A stretch of 7,019 nt of DNA from the NCBI GenBank assembly GCA_028712915.1, contig JAQTPJ010000016.1, positions 1 through 7,019 on the forward strand. Direction: 5' to 3'. The notes under the pieces are model-generated. The model ran no database searches. It was not told the DNA's origin and saw only the letters and a list, made by a program, of their open reading frames with translations. This DNA comes from Candidatus Omnitrophota bacterium. Its GTDB lineage: Bacteria > Omnitrophota > Gorgyraeia > Velamenicoccales > JABMQK01. This document shows, piece after piece, positions 1 to 6,419 of the stretch (position 1 is its first letter; every line of letters begins with the position of its first letter). The position numbers and the translations under genes were made by a program.

Positions 1-954
1 CTGGGCGGATTTGACCAGAAAAGCGAATTATCTTTAGGTATGCTCGGTATGCACGGGACAGCCTACGCAAACCACGCAATAATGGATTCGGATTTGATTA
101 TAGCGGTAGGCGCGCGTTTTGACGACAGGGTTACCGGCAGGCTCGACGCCTTTGCCCCCAACGCGCATATTATACATATAGATATTGACCCTTCGTCGAT
201 TAGCAAGAATATAAAAGTCCATATACCTATAGTAGGGGATGCGAAGAGTATTTTGAGAGAATTGCTTGATGAGATTAAAAAAACCCCGGATACGTCACAT
301 TGGTTGGCTACTATAAAAGATTGGAAGAAAAAATATCCTTTGCGTTACGATGATAACAGCGAAAAGATTAAGCCGCAATACGTTATTGAGAAAATTTGCG
401 AGTTGACAAAGGGCGAAGCGCTCATCTGCACGGAAGTGGGCCAGAACCAGATGTGGGCAGCGCAATACTACACATACACAAAGCCGCGCACATTTATTTC
501 CAGCGGCGGATTGGGCACTATGGGTTATGGTTTCCCTGCAGCGTTAGGGGTTAAAGCCGCGCGCCCTGATAAAATTGTTTTTGATATTGCCGGAGACGGC
601 TCTATACAGATGAATATTCAGGAAATGATGACGGCAGTGGTAGAGAAATTAAACGTAAAGATAGCTATATTAAATAATGGTTATCTGGGAATGGTCAGGC
701 AGTGGCAGGAACTTTTTTACAACAAGAGATACTCCCAGACAACTCTGGTTAACCCTGATTTTGTGAAACTGGCAGAGGCATACGGCGCAAAAGGCATGCG
801 TATATTCAAGAAAAGCGAAGTTGAAAAAGCAATAGTCCAAGCGATAGAAACTGACAATGTGGTTATGATGGATTTTGTCGTCGAGCCAGAGGAAAACGTG
901 TTTCCTATGGTGCCTGCGGGCGAGGCAATCAATAGAATGAGGGGATTGGCATAA
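1..954 (+). CDS. ilvB: Acetolactate synthase large (catalytic) subunit, 5'-truncated
   Basis: Catalytic subunit of acetohydroxyacid synthase, a ThDP-dependent cytoplasmic enzyme that condenses two pyruvates, or pyruvate with 2-oxobutyrate, in the first common step of valine, leucine and isoleucine synthesis. The frame is open from base 1, so the start lies upstream; 317 residues are visible and, against a usual length near 560, roughly 245 N-terminal residues are missing, including the expected catalytic glutamate. Visible are the central-domain motif [10 protein letters not shown] (109-138), [13 protein letters not shown], the [14 protein letters not shown] block, and the ThDP/Mg2+ motif GDG (592-600) followed 24 codons later by NNG (673-681). 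The C-terminus PAGEAINRM is typical. The stop TAA overlaps the ilvN start by one base, implying translational coupling and fixed stoichiometry. An internal ATG at 40 is not a plausible start because homology continues upstream of it. Related ThDP enzymes such as glyoxylate carboligase are unlikely given the ilvN partner. Confidence 0.97.
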   Translation: MGGFDQKSELSLGMLGMHGTAYANHAIMDSDLIIAVGARFDDRVTGRLDAFAPNAHIIHIDIDPSSISKNIKVHIPIVGDAKSILRELLDEIKKTPDTSHWLATIKDWKKKYPLRYDDNSEKIKPQYVIEKICELTKGEALICTEVGQNQMWAAQYYTYTKPRTFISSGGLGTMGYGFPAALGVKAARPDKIVFDIAGDGSIQMNIQEMMTAVVEKLNVKIAILNNGYLGMVRQWQELFYNKRYSQTTLVNPDFVKLAEAYGAKGMRIFKKSEVEKAIVQAIETDNVVMMDFVVEPEENVFPMVPAGEAINRMRGLA

Positions 955-1427
955 TGCGCCATACTATATCAGTTTTAGTGGAAAACAAATTCGGCGTGCT
1001 TGCGCGTATAGCCGGTTTATTCAGCGCGCGCGGCTTTAACATTGACTCCTTAGCCGTAGGCGAGACAGAAGATCCTACTGTTTCCCGTATGACCATTGTC
1101 CTAAATGCAGAGGACGAGAGGATACTGGAGCAGATTAAAAAGCAGTTGCATAAATTGATAGATGTAATTACCGTTATCGATCTTACAAAGAAAGATTTCT
1201 TTGAGAGAGAGCTTGTTTTAGTGAAAGTAGCTTTTGATAAATCCAATAAAGAGCAATTAGAGAAAATTATCCATAAATTTAAGGCTGAGACATTACATAA
1301 GGATAAAGACAGTTTTATCGTCGAGGCGACGCTCGGGCATGAGCACATCAAAGAATTTCTTTCTGCCCTGAAGGAATTCAGCATAAAAGAGCTTGTTCGC
1401 ACCGGCAAAATAGCCATTCCTAAATAA
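954..1427 (+). CDS. ilvN: Acetolactate synthase small (regulatory) subunit
   Basis: Regulatory subunit of acetohydroxyacid synthase, which activates the catalytic subunit and confers valine feedback inhibition. The 157 residues match the usual length of 155-165. An N-terminal ACT domain (about residues 3-75) is followed by the C-terminal domain that contacts and activates the large subunit. The signature block is clear: N11, G14, the GLFSARGFNI stretch with N29, then VGETEDPTVSRMTIV. From memory of E. coli IlvH, positions N11, G14 and N29 are where changes relieve valine inhibition. All three are kept here, so feedback control is probably intact (inference). The ATG overlaps the ilvB stop by one base, and an upstream GAGGGG (939-944) serves as ribosome binding site. 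It is the last gene before a 260-base noncoding gap. In many species this gene is called ilvH; the symbol is a matter of convention. Confidence 0.96.
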   Translation: MRHTISVLVENKFGVLARIAGLFSARGFNIDSLAVGETEDPTVSRMTIVLNAEDERILEQIKKQLHKLIDVITVIDLTKKDFFERELVLVKVAFDKSNKEQLEKIIHKFKAETLHKDKDSFIVEATLGHEHIKEFLSALKEFSIKELVRTGKIAIPK

Positions 1428-1452
1428 ACAATTAGTTAATTTTCAATAGTTT

Positions 1453-1481
1453 TTGATAATAGTTCTATAAACAGTTTTATA
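1453..1481 (+). promoter_or_regulatory. Candidate sigma-70-type promoter for ilvC-leuA
   Basis: TTGATA (1453-1458), 17 bases, then TTTATA (1476-1481) resembles -35 and -10 hexamers at ideal spacing. Initiation would fall near 1488, at the start of the first inverted repeat. The region is AT-rich, where such matches arise by chance, and the organism's consensus is unknown, so this is tentative. It may supplement readthrough from ilvBN. Confidence 0.35.
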
Positions 1482-1484
1482 AGA

Positions 1485-1545
1485 GGTCAAGTGAAAACAC
1501 AACTTACGGAACAAAGTGACGTAAGTTGTATGTTTGAACTTGACC
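1485..1545 (+). repeat. Nested inverted repeat (hairpin 1) in the ilvC leader
   Basis: The outer arms GGTCAAGT (1485-1492) and ACTTGACC (1538-1545) enclose inner arms ACAACTTACG (1499-1508) and CGTAAGTTGT (1520-1529), both perfectly complementary, with an 11-base loop. The two stems are separated by a roughly symmetrical interior loop of 6 and 8 bases. A T-run occurs only 7 bases after the outer stem (1553-1557), so it is at best a weak terminator for ilvBN. Function is unknown. Confidence 0.75.
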
Positions 1546-1623
1546 CAGCACCTTTTTAGTATTAAATGATTTTAACGATTAATATTTTTAAGTCTTTGAA
1601 TATGTAAAAGGTGCTGGATTCAA
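1540..1623 (+). repeat. Long inverted repeat (hairpin 2) in the ilvC leader
   Basis: CCAGCACCTTTT (1545-1556) and AAAAGGTGCTGG (1606-1617) are a perfect 12-base inverted repeat. Including outer TTGA/TCAA the match covers about 18 bases per arm with small mismatches (1540-1558 against 1605-1623). The 47-49 base interior is strongly AT-rich. The long matching ends and AT-rich core resemble a small nonautonomous palindromic element as much as an RNA regulatory hairpin. The left arm overlaps the right outer arm of hairpin 1, so the two cannot both form fully. Confidence 0.75.
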
Positions 1624-1626
1624 TTC

Positions 1627-1670
1627 GCGCTTATAACTTATGTCGTCTTTTGACTCCATAAGTTATGCGC
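1627..1670 (+). repeat. Inverted repeat (hairpin 3) just upstream of the ilvC ribosome binding site
   Basis: ATAACTTATG (1633-1642) and CATAAGTTAT (1657-1666) pair perfectly. GCGC (1627-1630) pairs with GCGC (1667-1670) beyond a two-base bulge, and inside the loop GTC (1645-1647) can pair with GAC (1652-1654) around a TTTT tetraloop. The stem ends 7 bases before the Shine-Dalgarno, so it does not hide it but lies within reach of an initiating ribosome. Its core AACTTA/TAAGTT is shared with hairpin 1. Confidence 0.75.
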
Positions 1671-1677
1671 TCATTAA

Positions 1678-1690
1678 AGGAGGAGTAATG
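1678..1690 (+). promoter_or_regulatory. Ribosome binding site and start codon that fix the ilvC start
   Basis: AGGAGG (1678-1683) lies 4 bases before ATG (1688-1690). An in-frame upstream ATG at 1640 has no Shine-Dalgarno, sits within the left arm of hairpin 3, and would add 16 residues not found in the family. The start at 1688 is therefore preferred, giving the typical N-terminus [12 protein letters not shown]. Confidence 0.88.
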
Positions 1691-2680
1691 TTAAAAATCT
1701 ATTACGACAATGATGCGGATTTGGGAATTTTAAAAGATAAGACAGTGGCGATTATCGGATACGGCATTCAAGGTAGAGGCCAGGCCCTATGCCTGCGCGA
1801 TTCGGGAATTAATGTAATAGTTTCGGAACTCGAAGGCACGCCTAATTACGAGCAGGCAAAGAAAGATGGTTTTACTCCTGTGGCTGTAGGAGAGGCAGCT
1901 CAGAAAGCCGATATAATCCAGATTTTAACACAGGACCATGTTCAGGCAAAAGTATATAAAGAATCAATAAAGCCTAATCTTAAAAAAGGAAAGGCGCTTG
2001 TATTTTCTCACGGTTTCAATATACATTTTAAACAGATTAAACCGCCTAAGAAAATCGATGTGTTTATGGTGGCGCCTAAAGGGCCAGGCGCCTTGGTGAG
2101 AAAGATGTACGAAGAAGGTAAAGGCGTTCCTTCGCTTTTGGCCGTATTTCAGGATGCTTCAGGCCAGGCAAAACAATTAGGCCTTGCTTACGCTAAGGCG
2201 ATCGGCGCGACAAAGGCCGGCGTAATCGAGACGACATTTAAAGAAGAAACAGAAACGGATTTATTCGGCGAGCAGGCGGTATTGTGCGGCGGCGTGACTG
2301 AATTAATCAAGGCGGGATTTGATACCTTGGTGGAAGCTGGTTATCAGCCTGGGATTGCCTATTTTGAAGTGCTTCATGAATTAAAGTTAATTACCGATTT
2401 AATTCAGGAGACCGGCATATCAGGTATGCGCAGGCGCGTTTCCAATACAGCCTGTTACGGAGATTTAACCCGCGGCAAAAGGATAATTACCGAGAAGACA
2501 CGCAAGGAAATGAAAAAGATTTTAAAGCAGATACAGGGCGGAAAATTTGCCCGTGAATGGATTAAAGAAAATGAAGAGGGCCGCCCGAATTTCAATAAAC
2601 TACTCAAGGAAGGCGACGAGCATCCAATTGAAGAGGTTGGTAGAAAATTGAGAGAAATGATGCCATGGATGAAAAAATAA
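1688..2680 (+). CDS. ilvC: Ketol-acid reductoisomerase (class I)
   Basis: Converts acetolactate or acetohydroxybutyrate to the dihydroxy acid by Mg2+-dependent alkyl migration and NAD(P)H reduction, the second step of valine and isoleucine synthesis. The 330 residues match short class I enzymes. An N-terminal Rossmann domain has GYGIQGRG (24-31) and FSHGFN with H108; the knotted C-terminal domain carries the metal ligands D191 and E195 in ETDLFGEQ, E227 and E231 in FEVLHE, and S252 in VSNTA. The cofactor loop (about 46-54, SELEGTPNY) differs from the usual GLRPGSKSW type: the basic residue and one phosphate-binding serine are absent and acidic residues appear, so NADH use is possible (inference). 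TACYG replaces the common TAEYG at a non-ligand position. The 3' end overlaps leuA by 16 bases. A structured leader precedes it. Confidence 0.96.
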   Translation: MLKIYYDNDADLGILKDKTVAIIGYGIQGRGQALCLRDSGINVIVSELEGTPNYEQAKKDGFTPVAVGEAAQKADIIQILTQDHVQAKVYKESIKPNLKKGKALVFSHGFNIHFKQIKPPKKIDVFMVAPKGPGALVRKMYEEGKGVPSLLAVFQDASGQAKQLGLAYAKAIGATKAGVIETTFKEETETDLFGEQAVLCGGVTELIKAGFDTLVEAGYQPGIAYFEVLHELKLITDLIQETGISGMRRRVSNTACYGDLTRGKRIITEKTRKEMKKILKQIQGGKFAREWIKENEEGRPNFNKLLKEGDEHPIEEVGRKLREMMPWMKK

Positions 2681-4176
2681 TTATATTTGATACAACGCTA
2701 AGGGATGGCGAGCAGGCGCCGGGCGCGAGCCTGAATAAAAAGGCAAAGCTGGAAGTAGCCCAGCAATTGGCTCGCCTGGGCGTGGATGTTATGGAAGCAG
2801 GTTTTCCCATTGCCTCTGGGGGGGATTTTGAAGCAGTTAAGCTGATAGCCTCTGAGGTAAAAGGAATAACTATTTGCGGTCTGGCGCGTTGTTTGAAAAA
2901 AGATATCGACGCTGCTTATGAGGCAATAAAATACGCCAAGTCCAACGCGCGCATACATGTTTTCCTGGCAACTTCTAAAATCCATATGAAGTATAAATTA
3001 AAGAAGACAGAGGATGAAGTATTGAGGTTGGCGATAGAGTCTGTGCGTTATGCCAAGAAAAAGATAAACGATGTGGAATTTTCGGCAGAAGACGCTACGC
3101 GTTCGGAAAAAGGATTTCTTTACAGGATAATCGAAAGCGCAATCAATGAAGGAGCAACTACGATAAATATTCCTGATACGGTAGGTTATGCCGAACCGCA
3201 GGAGTTCGGTTCGCTGATACGCGACATTAAAGAGAATGTGCCCAATATATCCAAGGCCGTAATATCTGTCCATTGCCACAACGATTTGGGTTTGGCTGTG
3301 GCAAACTCACTGGCTGCCATAAAAAACGGGGCGCGCCAGGTTGAATGCACAATAAACGGCATAGGAGAACGTGCAGGCAATGCTTCTGTGGAAGAAATAG
3401 TAATGTCTCTTAAGACAAGAAAGGATATCTACAGCGGTCTTGATACGTCCATTAATATAAAGGAGATTTATAAAACTTCGCGCCTGGTAAGCAGATTGAC
3501 AGGTTTTGTAGTGGCTCCTAATAAAGCCATAGTGGGCTTGAATGCTTTTCGCCATGAATCCGGAATCCATCAGGATGGAGTCTTAAAAGAGAAGTTGACA
3601 TACGAAATAATAAAACCTCAGGATGTGGGTTTTATGGAGCAGGGTATTGTTTTGGGAAAACACTCCGGCAGGCACGCTTTCTCCGAGAGGCTAAAATCCA
3701 TAGGCATAAAATTATCCGAGAAGGAAATGGAGAGCGCCTTTGATAAATTTAAGACGCTTGCCGATAAGAAAAAGATGGTTTATGACGAGGATTTGCTGTC
3801 TATAGTCGAGGAGGAAATAAAGGTTGTCCCGGAGATTTGGCGCCTGGTTGATTTTGCGGTGAATTCCGGGACGTCTATTGTCCCCCAAGCTACAATCAGG
3901 ATGAAATCTAAAGGTAAGATATTTGCCGGCAAGTCGAGCGGAGACGGGCCGGTTGATGCCTGTTATAAAGCTATAGAAAAGATAGTAGGAATAAAGATAA
4001 AGCTTCTGGACTATCATATAGATTCTGTTACCTGCGGCAAAGATGCCTTGGGGGAAGTAAGCGTTAAAATTACCTCCAAGGGTAAAACAGCCACTGGTAG
4101 AGCAGCCAGTACCGATATCATTGAAGCGTCGGTGAAGTCCTACATAGATGCCATCAATAAGATAATCATAAGATAA
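2665..4176 (+). CDS. leuA: 2-isopropylmalate synthase
   Basis: Condenses acetyl-CoA with 2-oxoisovalerate, the committed step of leucine synthesis. The 503 residues match the usual bacterial LeuA near 510. The N-terminal TIM-barrel domain (about 1-270) begins with [12 protein letters not shown], including R13, metal ligand D14 and E16, and has the HCHNDLG motif (H203, H205) and [10 protein letters not shown] (from 232). Linker motifs GIHQDGVLK and [10 protein letters not shown] follow. The C-terminal regulatory domain (about 375-503) ends with [12 protein letters not shown] and SYIDAIN, typical of the allosteric leucine-binding domain, so leucine inhibition is likely (inference). The start lies 16 bases inside ilvC with a modest GAGAG upstream (2650-2654), suggesting coupled translation. 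The stop overlaps the next gene by one base. Homocitrate and citramalate synthases share the barrel, but the ilv context and C-terminal domain favour LeuA. Confidence 0.95.
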   Translation: MDEKIIIFDTTLRDGEQAPGASLNKKAKLEVAQQLARLGVDVMEAGFPIASGGDFEAVKLIASEVKGITICGLARCLKKDIDAAYEAIKYAKSNARIHVFLATSKIHMKYKLKKTEDEVLRLAIESVRYAKKKINDVEFSAEDATRSEKGFLYRIIESAINEGATTINIPDTVGYAEPQEFGSLIRDIKENVPNISKAVISVHCHNDLGLAVANSLAAIKNGARQVECTINGIGERAGNASVEEIVMSLKTRKDIYSGLDTSINIKEIYKTSRLVSRLTGFVVAPNKAIVGLNAFRHESGIHQDGVLKEKLTYEIIKPQDVGFMEQGIVLGKHSGRHAFSERLKSIGIKLSEKEMESAFDKFKTLADKKKMVYDEDLLSIVEEEIKVVPEIWRLVDFAVNSGTSIVPQATIRMKSKGKIFAGKSSGDGPVDACYKAIEKIVGIKIKLLDYHIDSVTCGKDALGEVSVKITSKGKTATGRAASTDIIEASVKSYIDAINKIIIR

Positions 4177-4757
4177 TGCGGGATACCACTGGTATTTTGG
4201 TATTAGTTGTAAGCATCGTGGGTATTTTAGTCGTGGCCATAAGGCAAAATTTATTGCAGGATGCCCAAGATATGGTTACGACGATGAAGATAGGCGGCCA
4301 TAATATTGAATACCAGATGTCTCCCGACAGGCGAAGGCCACTCATTGTAACAGATAAAGAGATTGGCCTGCGCCAGATGTACCCTACCTTTTTCAATAAT
4401 TTCACAAGAGATGACTGGGATGAATTTTGGGATATAATTTATGGCACGCATCCTTTAATAAAGTTCGATAACGAAAGGCTGCTGCCCGCCCAGAGAAATT
4501 ATTCGACCCAAGAGATACAAAAAGTATTAGTTCAACGTTACCCTGAAGCATTCACCCAGTTCGATGAGGAAAAGTGGAAGATTTTCTGGAAGGAGATTTT
4601 AGGGATTATCGATTATAAGCTGACATCGCTGACGCAGGACGACTGGGTGCAGAAGCAGAAAGAAAGGTCAGATGACAGATTAAGGAGGAAGATTCAGAAA
4701 GAAGACCAAGAGATATCTGATACTGTTAATGTGGTAAGGCAAGAGATAGGAAACTAG
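4176..4757 (+). CDS. Unrecognised membrane-anchored protein with aromatic-rich internal repeats
   Basis: I do not recognise this 193-residue protein. It starts at an ATG overlapping the leuA stop (TAATG) and ends 6 bases before aroE, so it is co-transcribed. Residues 6-22 form one hydrophobic segment (ILVLVVSIVGILVVAI), probably a membrane anchor. The rest is hydrophilic. A 22-residue unit occurs twice without gaps, at residues 69-90 and 122-143, with 9 identities: Y, P, F, F, W, F, W, I and G, in the pattern YPxxF..F....W..FW..I.G. A third partial trace, LTQDDW (152-157), resembles FTRDDW (76-81). The C-terminal 35 residues are highly charged and probably helical. No catalytic motif is visible, and the neighbours do not reveal a metabolic role. 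The hydrophobic segment after G6 faintly recalls a type IV prepilin, but glutamate at +5 is absent. Confidence 0.85.
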   Translation: MRDTTGILVLVVSIVGILVVAIRQNLLQDAQDMVTTMKIGGHNIEYQMSPDRRRPLIVTDKEIGLRQMYPTFFNNFTRDDWDEFWDIIYGTHPLIKFDNERLLPAQRNYSTQEIQKVLVQRYPEAFTQFDEEKWKIFWKEILGIIDYKLTSLTQDDWVQKQKERSDDRLRRKIQKEDQEISDTVNVVRQEIGN

Positions 4758-4763
4758 AAGGCA

Positions 4764-5630
4764 ATGAGTAAGCAAAAGAGAATATACGGTTTGATAGGTT
4801 ATCCGGTAAAACATAGTTTTTCTGCCGCGATGCACAACGCCGCATTTAAACACCTCAGAGAGCGTGGCGAGATTGATTATGACGCCGAATACAGATTGTT
4901 TGAGGTGAAACCGCAGGATCTGGGAGTTTTTCTGAATTCTCTGCCAGAACAAAATATTTACGGCCTTAATGTGACAATCCCGCATAAAGAAGAGGCAACT
5001 GATTTTATAAAAGTCGACGAGAAGTCATCGTATTTAAGGCAGATAAAAGCCGTTAATACTATAGCAAGGAAAGATAGCTCTTGGATGGGGTATAATACGG
5101 ATATTCCTGGTTTTTCCAGGCACATAAAGGAATACGTTGACCCTTTGGCTAAGAAGGTGGCCATATTAGGAGCCGGCGGGGCAGGAAAAGCGGTTGCTTA
5201 CGCAATCGCCGATTCCAAGGCAGAAGAAATTATTATTTATGATATCGACAAGAAGAAGACAGATGATGTTATAGGCATTATAAAAAGTTTATTCAAAGAT
5301 TTTAATATAAAATCGGTTGACTCTATCGAGCGATTGGATATTTCTAATAAAGATATCCTTATAAACGCGACCCCCATAGGGATGAAGGACACGGACCCTT
5401 GTTTAATCAGCGAAGATATGCTGCATAAAGATTTATTTGTTTATGACCTCATTTATAATCCGCCGCAGACAAAATTATTAAAGTTAGCAAAGAAAGCCAA
5501 TGCGGTAACAGCTAATGGATTGGGAATGCTTTTGTATCAAGGCATGCTTTCTTTTAAGATATGGACAGGCAAAGACGCGCCAAAGGAGGTAATGTGGAAG
5601 GCTCTATCTTCGCAAATTTCTACACCATAG
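4764..5630 (+). CDS. aroE: Shikimate dehydrogenase
   Basis: Reduces 3-dehydroshikimate to shikimate with NADPH in the shikimate pathway, in the cytoplasm. The 288 residues are slightly longer than the E. coli type (about 272) but within range. The N-terminal substrate domain has GYPVKHSFSAAMHN (12-25), with substrate-binding serines S18 and S20, and NVTIPHK with catalytic K75. NTDIPGF (111-117) supplies catalytic D113. The NADP-binding domain has GAGGAGKA (136-143), NATPIGM (201-207), and a C-terminal GLGMLLYQG with Q259. A weak AGAAGG-like site (AGAAGG, 4756-4761) overlaps the previous stop and lies close to the ATG, so initiation may depend on ribosomes arriving from upstream. The last 37 bases also encode the start of the prepilin peptidase. 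The quinate/shikimate dehydrogenase paralogue YdiB is a less likely alternative given aroC nearby. Confidence 0.96.
   Translation: MSKQKRIYGLIGYPVKHSFSAAMHNAAFKHLRERGEIDYDAEYRLFEVKPQDLGVFLNSLPEQNIYGLNVTIPHKEEATDFIKVDEKSSYLRQIKAVNTIARKDSSWMGYNTDIPGFSRHIKEYVDPLAKKVAILGAGGAGKAVAYAIADSKAEEIIIYDIDKKKTDDVIGIIKSLFKDFNIKSVDSIERLDISNKDILINATPIGMKDTDPCLISEDMLHKDLFVYDLIYNPPQTKLLKLAKKANAVTANGLGMLLYQGMLSFKIWTGKDAPKEVMWKALSSQISTP
5582..5596 (+). promoter_or_regulatory. Ribosome binding site inside aroE that fixes a GTG start
   Basis: AAAGGAGGT (5582-5590) is a near-perfect Shine-Dalgarno within the aroE coding sequence. GTG (5594-5596) follows at the same 4-base spacing as the ilvC site and is in the prepilin peptidase frame. 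The overlapping ATG at 5592 belongs to the aroE frame, and the in-frame ATG at 5561 has no comparable site, so GTG is preferred. Confidence 0.8.
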
Positions 5631-6400
5631 GAATAAATTTTTTCATTTTTATAACCGGGCTTGCAGTAGGTAGTTTCCTGAACGTGTGCATATACCGCCT
5701 GCCGCGGGAGCAATCCCTTGTAAAACCGCGTTCGCACTGCCCGCACTGCAAAAAGACAATCAGCTGGCGCGACAATATCCCCCTTTTAAGTTATATATTA
5801 TTAAAAGGTAAATGCAGGCATTGTAAAGCAAAGATCTCATTCCAGTATTTTACCGTCGAGCTGATTACGGCGCTCATGTTTATTTTGTTTTATAATACCT
5901 TTGGATTGACCGTAAAGAGTATTATTTATCTTGTATTTACCTGCGGATTGATTGTTGCGACTTTTGTGGATTTTAATTTTCGCATTATCCCAGATGAAAT
6001 CAATATAGGAGGGATAATTTTAGGTTTGGTGGCGAGTTTTATTTATCCTGAATTACATAATGCCGGCAGCCATATTTTTGGTTTATATATGTCTTTTTTG
6101 GGTATAATAGTAGGCGGCGGTATCCTCTGGCTCACAGGTTTAATAGGAGATTTCATTTTTAAAAAAGAAACTATGGGCGGAGGGGATGTAAAGTTATTAG
6201 CTATGATAGGCGAGTTCCTGGGATGGAAAATAGCGGTCCTTACGTTTTTTATTTCGCCTATCTTCGGCGCCGTAGTAGGCATAATTATTAAATTGAGGAC
6301 AAAAAATAGCCTCATTGCCTACGGGCCGTATTTGGCTTTAGGGTCGTTAGTTTCTTTGTTTTTTGGAAACGATATCTTAAAATGGATTTTATTACGTTAG
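5594..6400 (+). CDS. pilD: Type IV prepilin peptidase / N-methyltransferase (A24 family)
   Basis: A polytopic inner-membrane aspartic protease that cleaves the leader of type IV prepilins or type II secretion pseudopilins after glycine and methylates the new N-terminus. The 268 residues from the GTG start fit the family. The order is a first membrane segment (about 11-28) running into GSFLNVCIYRLP, a cytoplasmic domain with two cysteine pairs (C49/C52 and C74/C77) characteristic of the bifunctional methylating enzymes, then several membrane segments. The catalytic aspartates are D126 in FVDFNFRIIPDE and D198 in the GGGDVK motif. GPYLALG near the end is typical. The start lies 37 bases inside aroE with a strong Shine-Dalgarno, and the stop is 16 bases before aroC. 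The symbol is for function only; gspO or comC would be equally valid without knowing the substrate system. No pilin gene is in the window. Confidence 0.94.
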   Translation: MEGSIFANFYTIGINFFIFITGLAVGSFLNVCIYRLPREQSLVKPRSHCPHCKKTISWRDNIPLLSYILLKGKCRHCKAKISFQYFTVELITALMFILFYNTFGLTVKSIIYLVFTCGLIVATFVDFNFRIIPDEINIGGIILGLVASFIYPELHNAGSHIFGLYMSFLGIIVGGGILWLTGLIGDFIFKKETMGGGDVKLLAMIGEFLGWKIAVLTFFISPIFGAVVGIIIKLRTKNSLIAYGPYLALGSLVSLFFGNDILKWILLR

Positions 6401-6403
6401 AAA

Positions 6404-6419
6404 CGGAGGAAACATTATG
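6404..6419 (+). promoter_or_regulatory. aroC ribosome binding site and start codon
   Basis: CGGAGGA (6404-6410) lies 6 bases before ATG (6417-6419) in the 16-base gap after the prepilin peptidase stop. The start gives [12 protein letters not shown], the canonical chorismate synthase N-terminus. Confidence 0.88.

Larger units (their letters stand above)
1428..1687 (+). other. Noncoding leader between ilvN and ilvC
   Basis: This is the only long gap in the window. It is AT-rich and contains no supported protein gene. In order it holds three tandem AGTT-type AT-rich units (1448-1484) overlapping a sigma-70-like promoter candidate, then three inverted repeats back to back (1485-1545, 1540-1623, 1627-1670), then the ilvC Shine-Dalgarno. 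No T-box consensus, tRNA or recognised riboswitch motif was seen. The layout fits a structured 5' untranslated leader of an ilvC-leuA transcript of about 200 bases, or an inserted REP/MITE-like repeat element; sequence alone does not decide. Confidence 0.7.

Noticed and set aside
1530..1559. Nine-residue open frame (MFELDPAPF) between hairpins 1 and 2
   Set aside because: No ribosome binding site; it overlaps both inverted repeats and has no branched-chain codon run.
1485..1560. Intrinsic terminator of ilvBN
   Set aside because: The T-run (1553-1557) starts 7 bases after the stem and the stem is interrupted by a large interior loop, so it is not a canonical terminator; kept only as a weak possibility.
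1566..1607. Possible 13-residue leader peptide (MILTINIFKSLNM) in the loop of hairpin 2
   Set aside because: It has three Ile and two Leu, but no Shine-Dalgarno and no run of regulatory codons, and Ile/Leu-like codons are expected in AT-rich sequence.
1606..1640. tRNA T-arm-like string around GGTGCTGGATTCAATTC
   Set aside because: No acceptor, D-arm or anticodon arm can be built around it; it is the right arm of hairpin 2.
1640..1687. N-terminal extension of IlvC from an upstream in-frame ATG at 1640
   Set aside because: It has no ribosome binding site, lies in the left arm of a hairpin, and adds residues not seen in the family; ATG 1688 has AGGAGG before it.
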